In this document: positions 54,374-64,000 of the stretch, piece after piece
How positions within the stretch are numbered: the stretch's first letter is position 1
How the letters are laid out: every line of letters starts with the position of its first letter
NCBI RefSeq assembly: GCF_900110495.1
Contig: NZ_FODX01000001.1
Coordinates: forward strand, 1,334,226-1,398,225
Direction: 5' to 3'
Source of the DNA: Nitrosovibrio sp. Nv6
Lineage (GTDB): Bacteria; Pseudomonadota; Gammaproteobacteria; Burkholderiales; Nitrosomonadaceae
DNA: 64,000 nt
Notes under the pieces: model-generated
What the model saw: only the letters and a program-made list of their open reading frames with translations
What the model was told of the DNA's origin: nothing
Database searches by the model: none
Made by a program: the position numbers and the translations under genes

Positions 54374-55576
54374 ATGTTCGCTGATCGAGTTTTATCGGGG
54401 ATGCGACCTACTGGCGGGCTGCATCTGGGGCATTACCACGGTGTGCTGAAGAACTGGATAGAGCTGCAGCACCAGTTCGAATGCCTGTTCTTTGTTGCCG
54501 ATTGGCACGCTCTCACGACTCACTATGATACGCCGGAAGTCATAGAGCAGCATGTTTGGGACATGGTGATCGACTGGCTTGCAGCCGGGGTCGATCCGGC
54601 CCACGCGACGCTGTTCATTCAGTCGCGGGTTCCGGCACATGCCGAGCTGCATGTGCTGCTTTCGATGATTACCCCGCTGGGCTGGCTGGAACGGGTCCCC
54701 TCCTATAAGGACCAGCAGGAAAAATTATCCGAGAAGGAATTGAGTACGTATGGCTTTCTCGGCTACCCGCTGCTGCAGAGTGCGGATATCCTCATTTATC
54801 GCGCAACTCGGGTGCCGGTAGGGGAAGATCAGACACCGCACATCGAGTTTACGCGCGAGATTGCGCGCCGCTTTAACCATGTCTACGGGAAGGAAACAGG
54901 TTTTCGCGAAAAAGCGGAAATGGCGATAAAGAAACTGGGCTCAAAAAAATCCAGGCTATACCGCGAATTACGGAATCGTTATCAGGAACAAGGAGATCAG
55001 CAAGCGCTGGCTGCCGCGAAATCATTGCTTGACGAGCAACAGAACCTGAGTCTGGGTGATCAGGAACGGTTATTCGGATATCTTGAGGGCGGCGGGAAGA
55101 TGATTCTCTCGGAGCCTGAAGTCATGCTCAGTCTCGCGTCAAAAATGCCCGGGCTGGACGGTCAGAAAATGTCTAAGTCCTACAATAACACGATCAGCTT
55201 GCGGGAAGATCCGGCCAGTGTTGTAAAGAAAATCCGAACGATGCCGACCGATCCTGCGCGTGTACGTCGCAGCGATCCGGGGGACCCCGCAAAATGCCCG
55301 CTGTGGCAGTTTCACCTCGTATATTCTAATGAGGATACAAAGGAATGGGCGCAAATTGGCTGCACCACTGCCGGTATCGGCTGCCTGGACTGCAAGCAGC
55401 CGGTTATTGATGCGATACTCGCGGAGCAGAAACCCATGCACGAGCGCGCCCGATCGTATGAGGAAGATCCCACGCTGGTGCGCAACATCATCGCGGATGG
55501 ATGTGAAAAAGCGGACAGGCTCGCTCAGGAAACCATGCGTGATGTCAGGGAGGCAATGGGGCTGGATTATTCTTGA
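54374..55576 (+). CDS. trpS: Tryptophanyl-tRNA synthetase
   Basis: Class Ic aminoacyl-tRNA synthetase charging tRNA-Trp. The ATP-binding HIGH-like motif H-L-G-H-Y-H-G begins near residue 18 and the K-M-S-K-S loop is near 265. At 400 aa it is longer than the roughly 330-aa E. coli enzyme because of a charged insertion (about residues 185-250, S-R-L-Y-R-E-L-R-N-R and following) before K-M-S-K-S; such long forms are known from betaproteobacteria. It sits between an M50 protease gene and scpA, a common neighbourhood. Confidence 0.95.
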   Translation: MFADRVLSGMRPTGGLHLGHYHGVLKNWIELQHQFECLFFVADWHALTTHYDTPEVIEQHVWDMVIDWLAAGVDPAHATLFIQSRVPAHAELHVLLSMITPLGWLERVPSYKDQQEKLSEKELSTYGFLGYPLLQSADILIYRATRVPVGEDQTPHIEFTREIARRFNHVYGKETGFREKAEMAIKKLGSKKSRLYRELRNRYQEQGDQQALAAAKSLLDEQQNLSLGDQERLFGYLEGGGKMILSEPEVMLSLASKMPGLDGQKMSKSYNNTISLREDPASVVKKIRTMPTDPARVRRSDPGDPAKCPLWQFHLVYSNEDTKEWAQIGCTTAGIGCLDCKQPVIDAILAEQKPMHERARSYEEDPTLVRNIIADGCEKADRLAQETMRDVREAMGLDYS

Positions 55577-55699
55577 AGACGCGTTGCGGACCTATCAAGG
55601 AATGGTCAGTTGGTCTCGGGACGGGATAACAGACATGCTGAAGCTGGGACAGAGGAAAAATACGCAGGCGTCTTCGATTATTACTGTTAAATATCCGGA

Positions 55700-56503
55700 A
55701 TGAGCGATTCATCCGTCGTCACTAATCCAGTCGTGAAAATTCACGGCGAGCCGCTGACGGAACTACCTGCGGACCTGTACATTCCGCCGGATGCATTGGA
55801 AGTATTTCTCGATACATTCCAGGGACCCCTTGATCTGCTGCTCTATCTTATTCGCAAGCACAATCTCGATGTGCTGGATATTCCCATGGCGGAACTCACC
55901 CGGCAATATATGGCCTACATCGAGATGATGCGCGCCAATAAACTGGAATTGGCGGCCGAATACCTGCTGATGGCCGCAGTGCTGATTGAAATCAAGTCTC
56001 GCATGCTGCTTCCGAAGCCTGTTGCCAGAGATGAAGAAGACGGTGATCCGCGTGCTGAACTGGTGCGGCGCCTGCTGGAATACGAACAGATGAAATCTGC
56101 GGCAGAACGGCTCAACGAAATGCCTCAAGCCGAGCGCGATTTCTCGCTGGCGCGGGTATGGGTTGATCAGGTGCAGATAGAACGCTTGCCTGAAGTCAGT
56201 GTGGATGATCTTCGCAACGCCTGGCTTATATTGATGGCGAACTCTCAGGCAAGCCGCCGGCATCACATCACCCGAGAGGAGCTTTCCGTCAGAGTGCATA
56301 TGAGTCGCATCCTGCGCCAGTTGCACGGCCACCACTTCGTGGAGTTCAAGGAATTATTCAATGCGGCTGCTGGCGTGGCGGAGCTAGTGGTAACGTTTCT
56401 GGCGCTGTTGGAACTCGTCAGGGAAAATCAGGTGGAAGTCAGCCAGCCTCGCACCTTCGGAATTATATATGTCAGGCCAATCGGTTTCCTTAACGCCATC
56501 TAA
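55700..56503 (+). CDS. scpA: Segregation and condensation protein A
   Basis: ScpA is the kleisin subunit that bridges SMC and ScpB in chromosome condensation. The 267-aa product has the typical N-terminal [13 protein letters not shown] near residue 38, the [14 protein letters not shown] helix and a winged-helix C-terminus. It overlaps scpB by 35 bp, so the two are coupled. No smc gene is within the window. The start at ATG 55700 keeps an extra 35 residues before the conserved domain. Confidence 0.95.
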   Translation: MSDSSVVTNPVVKIHGEPLTELPADLYIPPDALEVFLDTFQGPLDLLLYLIRKHNLDVLDIPMAELTRQYMAYIEMMRANKLELAAEYLLMAAVLIEIKSRMLLPKPVARDEEDGDPRAELVRRLLEYEQMKSAAERLNEMPQAERDFSLARVWVDQVQIERLPEVSVDDLRNAWLILMANSQASRRHHITREELSVRVHMSRILRQLHGHHFVEFKELFNAAAGVAELVVTFLALLELVRENQVEVSQPRTFGIIYVRPIGFLNAI

Positions 56504-57125
56504 TTCTCCGGGTTCATCCAGTCCCGCTGAGATCAAGCGGATCCTGGAAACGGCATTGCTCACCACGCCGGACCCGCTGCCGCTGTCGGAACTCAAAAAG
56601 CTGTTCAACGATGAACTGAGTACGGAAGTTTTGCGACGGTTGCTCGAAGAATTGCGCAACGACTGGGGGGGGAAGGGGGTGGAACTGGTGAGTGTCGCCG
56701 GCGGCTGGCGCTTTCATGCCAGACCCGAAATGCAGAAATTTCTTGACCGGCTTAATCCGCAGAAACCACCGCGCTACTCCCGCGCTGTTCTGGAGACGCT
56801 TGCCATTATCGCCTACCGTCAACCGGCGACACGAGGTGACATTGAGGAAATACGGGGTGTTGCGGTTTCCAGTTCAGTGCTGAAGGCTTTGGAGTCACGG
56901 GGCTGGATAGCGGCTATCGGGCATCGCGACGTGCCAGGTAGACCAGCTCTGTATGCCACTACCGCGGACTTTCTCAATGATCTGAATCTGCGCTCTCTGG
57001 AAGAGTTGCCGCCGCTGGAAGAATTAGGATCGCTGATCGAACCAGATGAAGTCAAGGAACTGTTGCCTGCTCCAGAAAAGGCAGCACCACTCTTGCGAGC
57101 ATCTCGCACGACCGACCGGGAATAA
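56469..57125 (+). CDS. scpB: Segregation and condensation protein B
   Basis: ScpB, partner of ScpA in the SMC condensin complex. The 218-aa product shows two winged-helix domains, with the marker segments R-I-L-E-T-A-L-L near residue 24, [19 protein letters not shown] near 98, [10 protein letters not shown] near 120 and [10 protein letters not shown] near 152. Its start lies in the end of scpA. It ends 49 bp before the stop of the convergent copD gene. Confidence 0.95.
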   Translation: MSGQSVSLTPSNSPGSSSPAEIKRILETALLTTPDPLPLSELKKLFNDELSTEVLRRLLEELRNDWGGKGVELVSVAGGWRFHARPEMQKFLDRLNPQKPPRYSRAVLETLAIIAYRQPATRGDIEEIRGVAVSSSVLKALESRGWIAAIGHRDVPGRPALYATTADFLNDLNLRSLEELPPLEELGSLIEPDEVKELLPAPEKAAPLLRASRTTDRE

Positions 57126-57174
57126 GACTCTAGCCACTTCTATTCCCGGATTTTTCGTTAAGTACTTGAATCAC

Positions 57175-59295
57175 TCAATGCACATGATCGCCAGGTGGCG
57201 GGAGGATTTCCTCTTCCCGGTTGAGTTGTGCGATCTGCTGCATCAGCATCCCGGTATTGGCCCAGCCTGACCCCTCGCCGGCGCCGTCGGCCTCGGGGAT
57301 CCAGCGGGCGCGCAGATAGCCGAAGCGGTCCACGAGGAACTCCATGTGCGAGGGCAGGGTTCCCGCGCCCAGCAGATCGGGCTTGCTCAGGGTGCGGCGA
57401 AAGAGCTTGTAGCTCTGCACGATCTCATCGGCCCCCTGGGTCACCACCGGGAAGGGCACTTCCTCCGTGACCTGTGCCAATTCCTGCGCGCTGGGATCAT
57501 CCTCCGGCACGGCCAGCAATACGGTATTGGCCGCCTTCAGCTGCGCATGCAACTGCTCCAGCTGCTGCAGCCGTTCGCGCGACTCCGGCCACGAGAACAG
57601 CACCAGCAGCACATTCTTCTGCCCGCGGAAGTCCTTCAGGGTGCCGCTTGAACCATCCTGCGCGGCATAGGAGAAGTTGGGCGGGCCCATGGAGGGCTGG
57701 GGCTGCTCGGGTTTGACGGTGGGACTCATCAGGCGCGCCTGGTAGCCGCGCGACATGGCGTGCAGGAAGTTGACCACATCCCAGCGGTCCTCTTCCGAGA
57801 GCTTGTCGCCGAACGAGGGCATGCCGGTGTCGGCAATGCCGAAGGTCAGCCAGTGGAAGAAGTCGCCCGCGGTATGCTTGGCGGTATGCGGTTCGGTGAG
57901 CATGTCCACCGGCGGTTTGGCAAAGCTCTTGGCCATGACGCCATCGCCCTTGCCCTGCAGGCCGTGGCAGGCCACGCAGTTCTCGGCGAAGTGGGCCGAG
58001 CCGTTGGCAATGGAAATGGTGTCAAACGGCACCGGGGTCTTGCGGTAGGTCTCGGGATAGGCGTCCACCGCCAGGGGCGGCAGGCCCACGCCCACGGCCA
58101 CCAGCGCAAGCAGCACCGGCAGGCCGATGCGGCGCTTTTTGTCCCAGTGCTTGATGCGCCCGTAGGCGCTGGCGCCGATGGCGATGAACAGCAGTGCAAG
58201 ACCGCTCCAGACGCGCGTCATCACGGTGGGATCGCCCCAGGTGGCGGCCAGCGAGAAGCGGAAGGGATAGGGCCAGTTCTGGATGATGGCGTGCTTGGCC
58301 GGGACGGTATTGGCCACGATGGTGGCCAGGAGCACGATGCCCAGCGCCAGCACGAATTCGAAGCTGACCCATTTGCGCAGCCGCCGCCCGCCCGCCGTGG
58401 CCAGGCTGGAGTCGCGCTGGGCAAAGAGCGGCAGCCAGGTAGAGCGCGCGCGCGAGGCGATGACGAGCACCACCGCGAGCAGGCCGACCTTGGCGTCGAG
58501 CAGCCAGCCATAGTTGGTGGACACGAGCGCCCCATAGCTGCTGTCCACCATGCGGTAGGTAATGATGAGGCCGGTGGCCACCACCATCAGCATGACCGGC
58601 AGGGCCATGGCGGAGAAGCGCTTCAAGGCCAGGGTGTCGGCCTGGATCGCGTCCTGGCGGGACTGGAATACGGCATGGATGCGCTCGATGGCTTCGCTGT
58701 GGCGGTGGGGGCGTCCCGTAGCCTGGTCGTGGCCGTGGAGCTGGGGGGCAGGCTCTTCTTCGGTGCAGGCAAAACACACCACCAGGAAGGCGGGCAATGC
58801 GCCAAACCAGACGCTGGCCATGATGATATGCAGGGCGTAGGGCAGGATCGATATCACCGACAGGTCTTCAGCCGCGGCGTGGCTGGCCAGCGAACCCACG
58901 GTCAAGGTCATGGCGGCTACGGTTGCGCACAATACGTATTGCCAGCGCGCCGGGGCGGAGAAGCGGATATAGAGGGCAATGGCTGCGACCAGGACGGCGC
59001 AGGCGGCGCGCCCCACCCATATCTGTCCCATGCGGGTATTCTGCATGAGGGCAAGCCAGGCCTGCGGGCGCCAGGCGTTCTCGTCCACGCCCGTGGCCTG
59101 CGCGGTGGTGGTGGCGAGTATGCCCAGCAAGCCGGCGAGCAGGATCAGCGCAAGCCAGGGCAGGGCCCGCTCCAGACGGGTCACCCAGGGGGAGTGGATG
59201 GAGCCGGCAATGGCCAGGAACACGCAACCGCCGACCAGGATCATGTTGGACGCAAGCTGCAACCAGCGCAGGAGCGTCGCGATGACCTCGATCAT
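57175..59295 (-). CDS. copD: CopD-domain membrane protein fused to cytochrome c and redoxin-like domains
   Basis: A 706-aa protein at the end of the amo-cop cluster. The first 400 residues contain about nine membrane segments and a CopD domain, with histidines (A-L-H-I-I-M-A-S-V-W near 160) suited to copper handling in the inner membrane. Near residue 438 there is a C-V-A-C-H-G haem-binding motif with a distal Met region (G-M-P-S-F-G) near 490, thus a periplasmic cytochrome c domain. The last 180 residues resemble a redoxin/SCO-type domain without the usual C-x2-C pair. The ATG overlaps the TGA-side of copC in ATGA. It probably delivers or recycles copper for ammonia monooxygenase; a redox role is suggested by the fused haem domain. 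Confidence 0.9.
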   Translation of the reverse strand: MIEVIATLLRWLQLASNMILVGGCVFLAIAGSIHSPWVTRLERALPWLALILLAGLLGILATTTAQATGVDENAWRPQAWLALMQNTRMGQIWVGRAACAVLVAAIALYIRFSAPARWQYVLCATVAAMTLTVGSLASHAAAEDLSVISILPYALHIIMASVWFGALPAFLVVCFACTEEEPAPQLHGHDQATGRPHRHSEAIERIHAVFQSRQDAIQADTLALKRFSAMALPVMLMVVATGLIITYRMVDSSYGALVSTNYGWLLDAKVGLLAVVLVIASRARSTWLPLFAQRDSSLATAGGRRLRKWVSFEFVLALGIVLLATIVANTVPAKHAIIQNWPYPFRFSLAATWGDPTVMTRVWSGLALLFIAIGASAYGRIKHWDKKRRIGLPVLLALVAVGVGLPPLAVDAYPETYRKTPVPFDTISIANGSAHFAENCVACHGLQGKGDGVMAKSFAKPPVDMLTEPHTAKHTAGDFFHWLTFGIADTGMPSFGDKLSEEDRWDVVNFLHAMSRGYQARLMSPTVKPEQPQPSMGPPNFSYAAQDGSSGTLKDFRGQKNVLLVLFSWPESRERLQQLEQLHAQLKAANTVLLAVPEDDPSAQELAQVTEEVPFPVVTQGADEIVQSYKLFRRTLSKPDLLGAGTLPSHMEFLVDRFGYLRARWIPEADGAGEGSGWANTGMLMQQIAQLNREEEILPPPGDHVH

Positions 59296-59702
59296 TTCGC
59301 CGCTGCTTTGCTCTTTACCGTGAAGTCGTAGGACGAGTCAACCACGTGCCCGTCCACCGACAGAACCCGGAATTTTACCGTGTACTTGCCGGGTTCCAGT
59401 TCCGGCAAGGATAGTACGATGGCCTTGGGGTCGTCAGTTGCAATATGGGGCTTGGCTTCGGTAACCGGCGCCTTGGCCGGATCGAGCACGGTCAGCGAAG
59501 CATAATCCTTCTCGACTTCTTCGTTGAACCACAGCCGCACTTGCGCAGGCGTCTGGGTGAGCTGCGCCCGGCGCGCCGGTTCCGCCTTCACCAGCATGGC
59601 GTGCGCGAGCGCGGGGGTGCTGTGCAGGCCGGCCGCAGCCGCCATGATGAGGATGCTGCCCGCCATGACCCGCTTTGCCGCGGAAACCATCGATGCTTGC
59701 AT
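59292..59702 (-). CDS. copC: Periplasmic copper-binding protein CopC
   Basis: A 136-aa exported protein. ATG 59702 was chosen because AAAGGAG lies seven bases upstream; frames starting earlier (up to 59759) extend beyond this site. The signal peptide ends A-L-A|H-A, so the mature protein starts with histidine, the first copper ligand of CopC. Further ligand regions are the W-F-N-E-E-V segment and the D-G-H-V-V-D segment near the C-terminus. Beta-barrel CopC fold, binds Cu(II). It follows amoD by 145 bp and is coupled to copD by an ATGA overlap. Confidence 0.92.
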   Translation of the reverse strand: MQASMVSAAKRVMAGSILIMAAAAGLHSTPALAHAMLVKAEPARRAQLTQTPAQVRLWFNEEVEKDYASLTVLDPAKAPVTEAKPHIATDDPKAIVLSLPELEPGKYTVKFRVLSVDGHVVDSSYDFTVKSKAAAK

Positions 59703-59847
59703 TTTATTCTCCTTTTTCATGACTGCGCCGCCGCAGGGAGCGTTATTCCCGGCCGGCACAGGTTATTTCATTGGACTCTATTGCTGCCGTATGGTTCAGG
59801 CACACCCGGCGGCAGCCACCGTCGGCCGGGGTGACTTCAGGCGGCGT

Positions 59848-60447
59848 TCAGGTCGCGCCCACTTTCTCGGATTTGCGCCCACGCAGGAAGAATACCAGGG
59901 CGCCCACCACGAGCGCGGCCAGGGCGACCAGGAGGTAGGGCGAGGTGCCTTTGGATTCGCCTACCGAGAAGGGAAAGCGCGAGACATACTTCTCCTTGTC
60001 GGTTACGGTCACCAGGCCCACGAACTTGCCGGGCTCGGCAAACTGGTATTCAAAGTTGATGGAGCCGTTGGGGTAGACCTTGGCCGGGATATGCAGGATG
60101 GTGATTTCCTCCAGGTTCGCTTCGTTGCCGGCCTGGTCGCCCGCCCCGGTGTCGCGGATGATGCGCACTTCGGTGGGCAGGGGGCGCAGCGCTTCTTCGA
60201 TGTAGTCGAGTGCGACGACGGTGCGGCCGGTGGCCGGGATGTCTTCGCAGAATTCCTTTTCCTGGGTGCTGTCCGGCTGGTAGCCGGTGAAGTGCATGGT
60301 GTAGGGCCCGATCGTGAGCTTGCACACGTCATCAGCCAGGGAGAGGCCGCCATGCGCCTGCACCTGCGCGGAGAAGGGAATGCCGATGGCAAGCATCAGG
60401 CCGATGAGGGCAGGTTTGAGAGATTGTAAGGACATTGTCAATATCAC
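59848..60447 (-). CDS. amoD: AmoD, periplasmic/membrane-anchored protein of the ammonia monooxygenase cluster
   Basis: A 199-aa protein with an N-terminal signal peptide ending in A-Q-V-Q-A-H, a periplasmic domain with conserved D-D-V-C-K-L-T-I-G-P-Y-T-M-H-F and E-F-C-E-D-I-P segments (Cys and His possibly binding copper), and one C-terminal membrane helix (about 165-188). It is a paralogue of the gene just upstream. AmoD/PmoD proteins are found only in organisms with copper membrane monooxygenases and are thought to supply copper. Order in betaproteobacteria (amoB-amoE-amoD-copC) supports naming this copy amoD; the two names could be swapped in some annotations. Confidence 0.88.
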   Translation of the reverse strand: MILTMSLQSLKPALIGLMLAIGIPFSAQVQAHGGLSLADDVCKLTIGPYTMHFTGYQPDSTQEKEFCEDIPATGRTVVALDYIEEALRPLPTEVRIIRDTGAGDQAGNEANLEEITILHIPAKVYPNGSINFEYQFAEPGKFVGLVTVTDKEKYVSRFPFSVGESKGTSPYLLVALAALVVGALVFFLRGRKSEKVGAT

Positions 60448-60511
60448 CTATAAGAAATGATGAGTCGTCGATCCGCCAGGCGGATCCGGTAGCTGCCTGT
60501 GCGCTTTCGCG

Positions 60512-60531
60512 CCCGGGCTGGCTGGCCCGGG
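60512..60531. repeat. Short hairpin in the amoE-amoD spacer
   Basis: CCCGGGC (60512-60518), a six-base loop and GCCCGGG (60525-60531). A second palindrome, GATCCGCC-A-GGCGGATC, lies nearby just downstream in transcription. Neither is followed by a T tract; they may stabilise message ends. Confidence 0.4.
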
Positions 60532-60548
60532 TTGTCCAGGTGGGGCGC

Positions 60549-61160
60549 CTACTGGCGGCGCGAGGCGCGCCAGCGCTCCATGCGCTTGGATTTCATGAGC
60601 TTGTACCCCAGCAGGGTCAGCAGCAGCAGGCCGATCAGGGGACCTACCGCGGTGCGAAAGATGTTCGCGTAGTTGATCATCTGTACCCGCAGGGAATACT
60701 GGTAGCGCAGCGGGGGCAGCCCTTCGGCGGTAATGATGACAGTATACAGCCCCTGGTCCAGGCTGGTCTCGCCCTTGATGACGCCATCGGGGTGGTAGCT
60801 CGGACGCAGGTAGCTTACGGTCTCGTCTTCGGTTTCACTGGTGCCCCGCACCACGCGCATGCCGATGGGCATGCCGCGCAGGGCTTCATCCACAAGGTCG
60901 ACCACCAGGTAGGTCTCGCCTCCCTTGGGGATTTCGCTGCAGTATTGGGCGCTTGGGTCATGTTGCGGCTGGTAGGCGCTGAAATGCACCATGTTTTCGC
61001 CAATACGGCGCACGCAGCTGTCTTCTTCCAGCGATTCCTTGCCGTGCGCCGTCGCTGCCCCGGCGTAGAGCGCCGTTATCAGGAGGAGGGCGGCGGCACT
61101 TGCCTGATTGCGCCGCCTGGCCAGGAACAGGTCCTTGTCTTGCCTATTCACGATGTTCAC
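60549..61160 (-). CDS. amoE: AmoE, paralogue of AmoD
   Basis: A 203-aa protein with a signal peptide ending G-A-A-T-A-H, the same domain as AmoD (E-D-S-C-V-R-R-I-G-E-N-M-V-H-F-S, Q-Y-C-S-E-I-P-K-G-G, V-V-D-L-V-D-E-A-L) and a C-terminal membrane helix (about 170-190) with a basic tail. This tandem duplication is typical of betaproteobacterial ammonia oxidisers. Conserved Cys, Met and His residues in both copies suggest a copper-related task. It follows a strong terminator after amoB, so it is transcribed by read-through or its own promoter. About 100 bp with two short hairpins separate it from amoD. Confidence 0.88.
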   Translation of the reverse strand: MNIVNRQDKDLFLARRRNQASAAALLLITALYAGAATAHGKESLEEDSCVRRIGENMVHFSAYQPQHDPSAQYCSEIPKGGETYLVVDLVDEALRGMPIGMRVVRGTSETEDETVSYLRPSYHPDGVIKGETSLDQGLYTVIITAEGLPPLRYQYSLRVQMINYANIFRTAVGPLIGLLLLTLLGYKLMKSKRMERWRASRRQ

Positions 61161-61228
61161 TGAGTATTACGTTGTGTCCTGTCCGCGCCCGGTGCTGCGG
61201 GCGGAATGAGTGCCGGTTTGACTTGCGT

Positions 61229-61278
61229 TAAAAAAACACCGATCCACCTTTCCGTCTGGGACGGTGGCGGACCGGTGT
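61229..61278 (-). terminator. Rho-independent terminator after amoB
   Basis: On the minus strand ACACCG (complement of 61273-61278) begins a long stem, with an inner CCGTC/GACGG pair and a closing CGGTGT (61236-61241), directly followed by seven T residues (61230-61236). This is a textbook intrinsic terminator, 56 bp after the amoB stop, and separates amoCAB from amoED-copCD. Confidence 0.85.
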
Positions 61279-61333
61279 CATGCCTTGGGCAAGCTGCCCG
61301 GTGTTTCTGCAATCCGGGCAGCGGCTCTTTTGC

Positions 61334-64000
<2,667 letters not shown>

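Noticed and set aside
57760..59331. A 523-codon open frame on the plus strand across copD and the end of copC
   Set aside because: It is antisense to a clearly identified gene, rich in His/Gly/Gln/Arg, and arises from the high G+C third-position bias of copD. No start site or family features.

Overview
This window is chromosomal DNA of an ammonia-oxidising betaproteobacterium, most likely Nitrosospira or a close relative. The evidence is the ammonia monooxygenase cluster at the right end, read on the minus strand in the betaproteobacterial order amoC-amoA-amoB-amoE-amoD-copC-copD. The housekeeping genes (thiC, uppP, glnA, cysG, trpS, scpAB) are of proteobacterial type. Species cannot be fixed from sequence reading alone.

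Layout. 1-7.6 kb: end of thiC, uppP, a rhodanese, glnA, a Sel1 lipoprotein, a Na+/H+ antiporter-like protein, a LapA-domain protein and a PbpG-type peptidase. 7.9-13.4 kb: a minus-strand signalling operon of sensor kinase, CheY-like receiver and a large receiver-receiver-PAS-GAF-GGDEF-EAL protein. 13.8-15.7 kb: an ExbB/ExbD pair with a TonB-like third gene. 15.8-20.9 kb: an S9 peptidase, a secreted nuclease/phosphatase-fold protein, a small lipoprotein and an O-methyltransferase. 21.6-26.0 kb: a segment bounded by two 78-bp imperfect direct repeats, holding a 611-aa protein I do not recognise, an ADP-ribosylglycohydrolase-fold protein that has lost its metal-binding motifs, and an SRPBCC protein.

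About 26-47.7 kb looks like a genomic island next to tRNA-Ser(CGA). Its right end has a P4-type integrase, a free-standing integrase arm-binding domain, and a satellite-like replication block (AlpA, CHC2 primase zinc finger, ATPase) with several striking inverted repeats. Its cargo is a putative anti-phage system resembling Druantia type II: a C5-cytosine methyltransferase, a ~1870-aa DUF1998 helicase, and two unrecognised proteins in the positions expected for DruF and DruG. Two additions are unusual: a NERD-nuclease/UvrD-helicase fusion as first gene of the operon, and an Fe-S HhH mismatch-type DNA glycosylase divergent from the methyltransferase, which could repair deaminated 5-methylcytosine.

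47.8-57.1 kb is core genome again: mltF, a 1-Cys peroxiredoxin, cysG, a PHP phosphoesterase, a YciO-type protein, an M50 protease, trpS, scpA and scpB. 57.2-64 kb is the amo-cop cluster. A clear intrinsic terminator after amoB separates the monooxygenase genes from amoE-amoD-copC-copD, and copD is fused to a cytochrome c and a redoxin-like domain. The window ends inside amoC.
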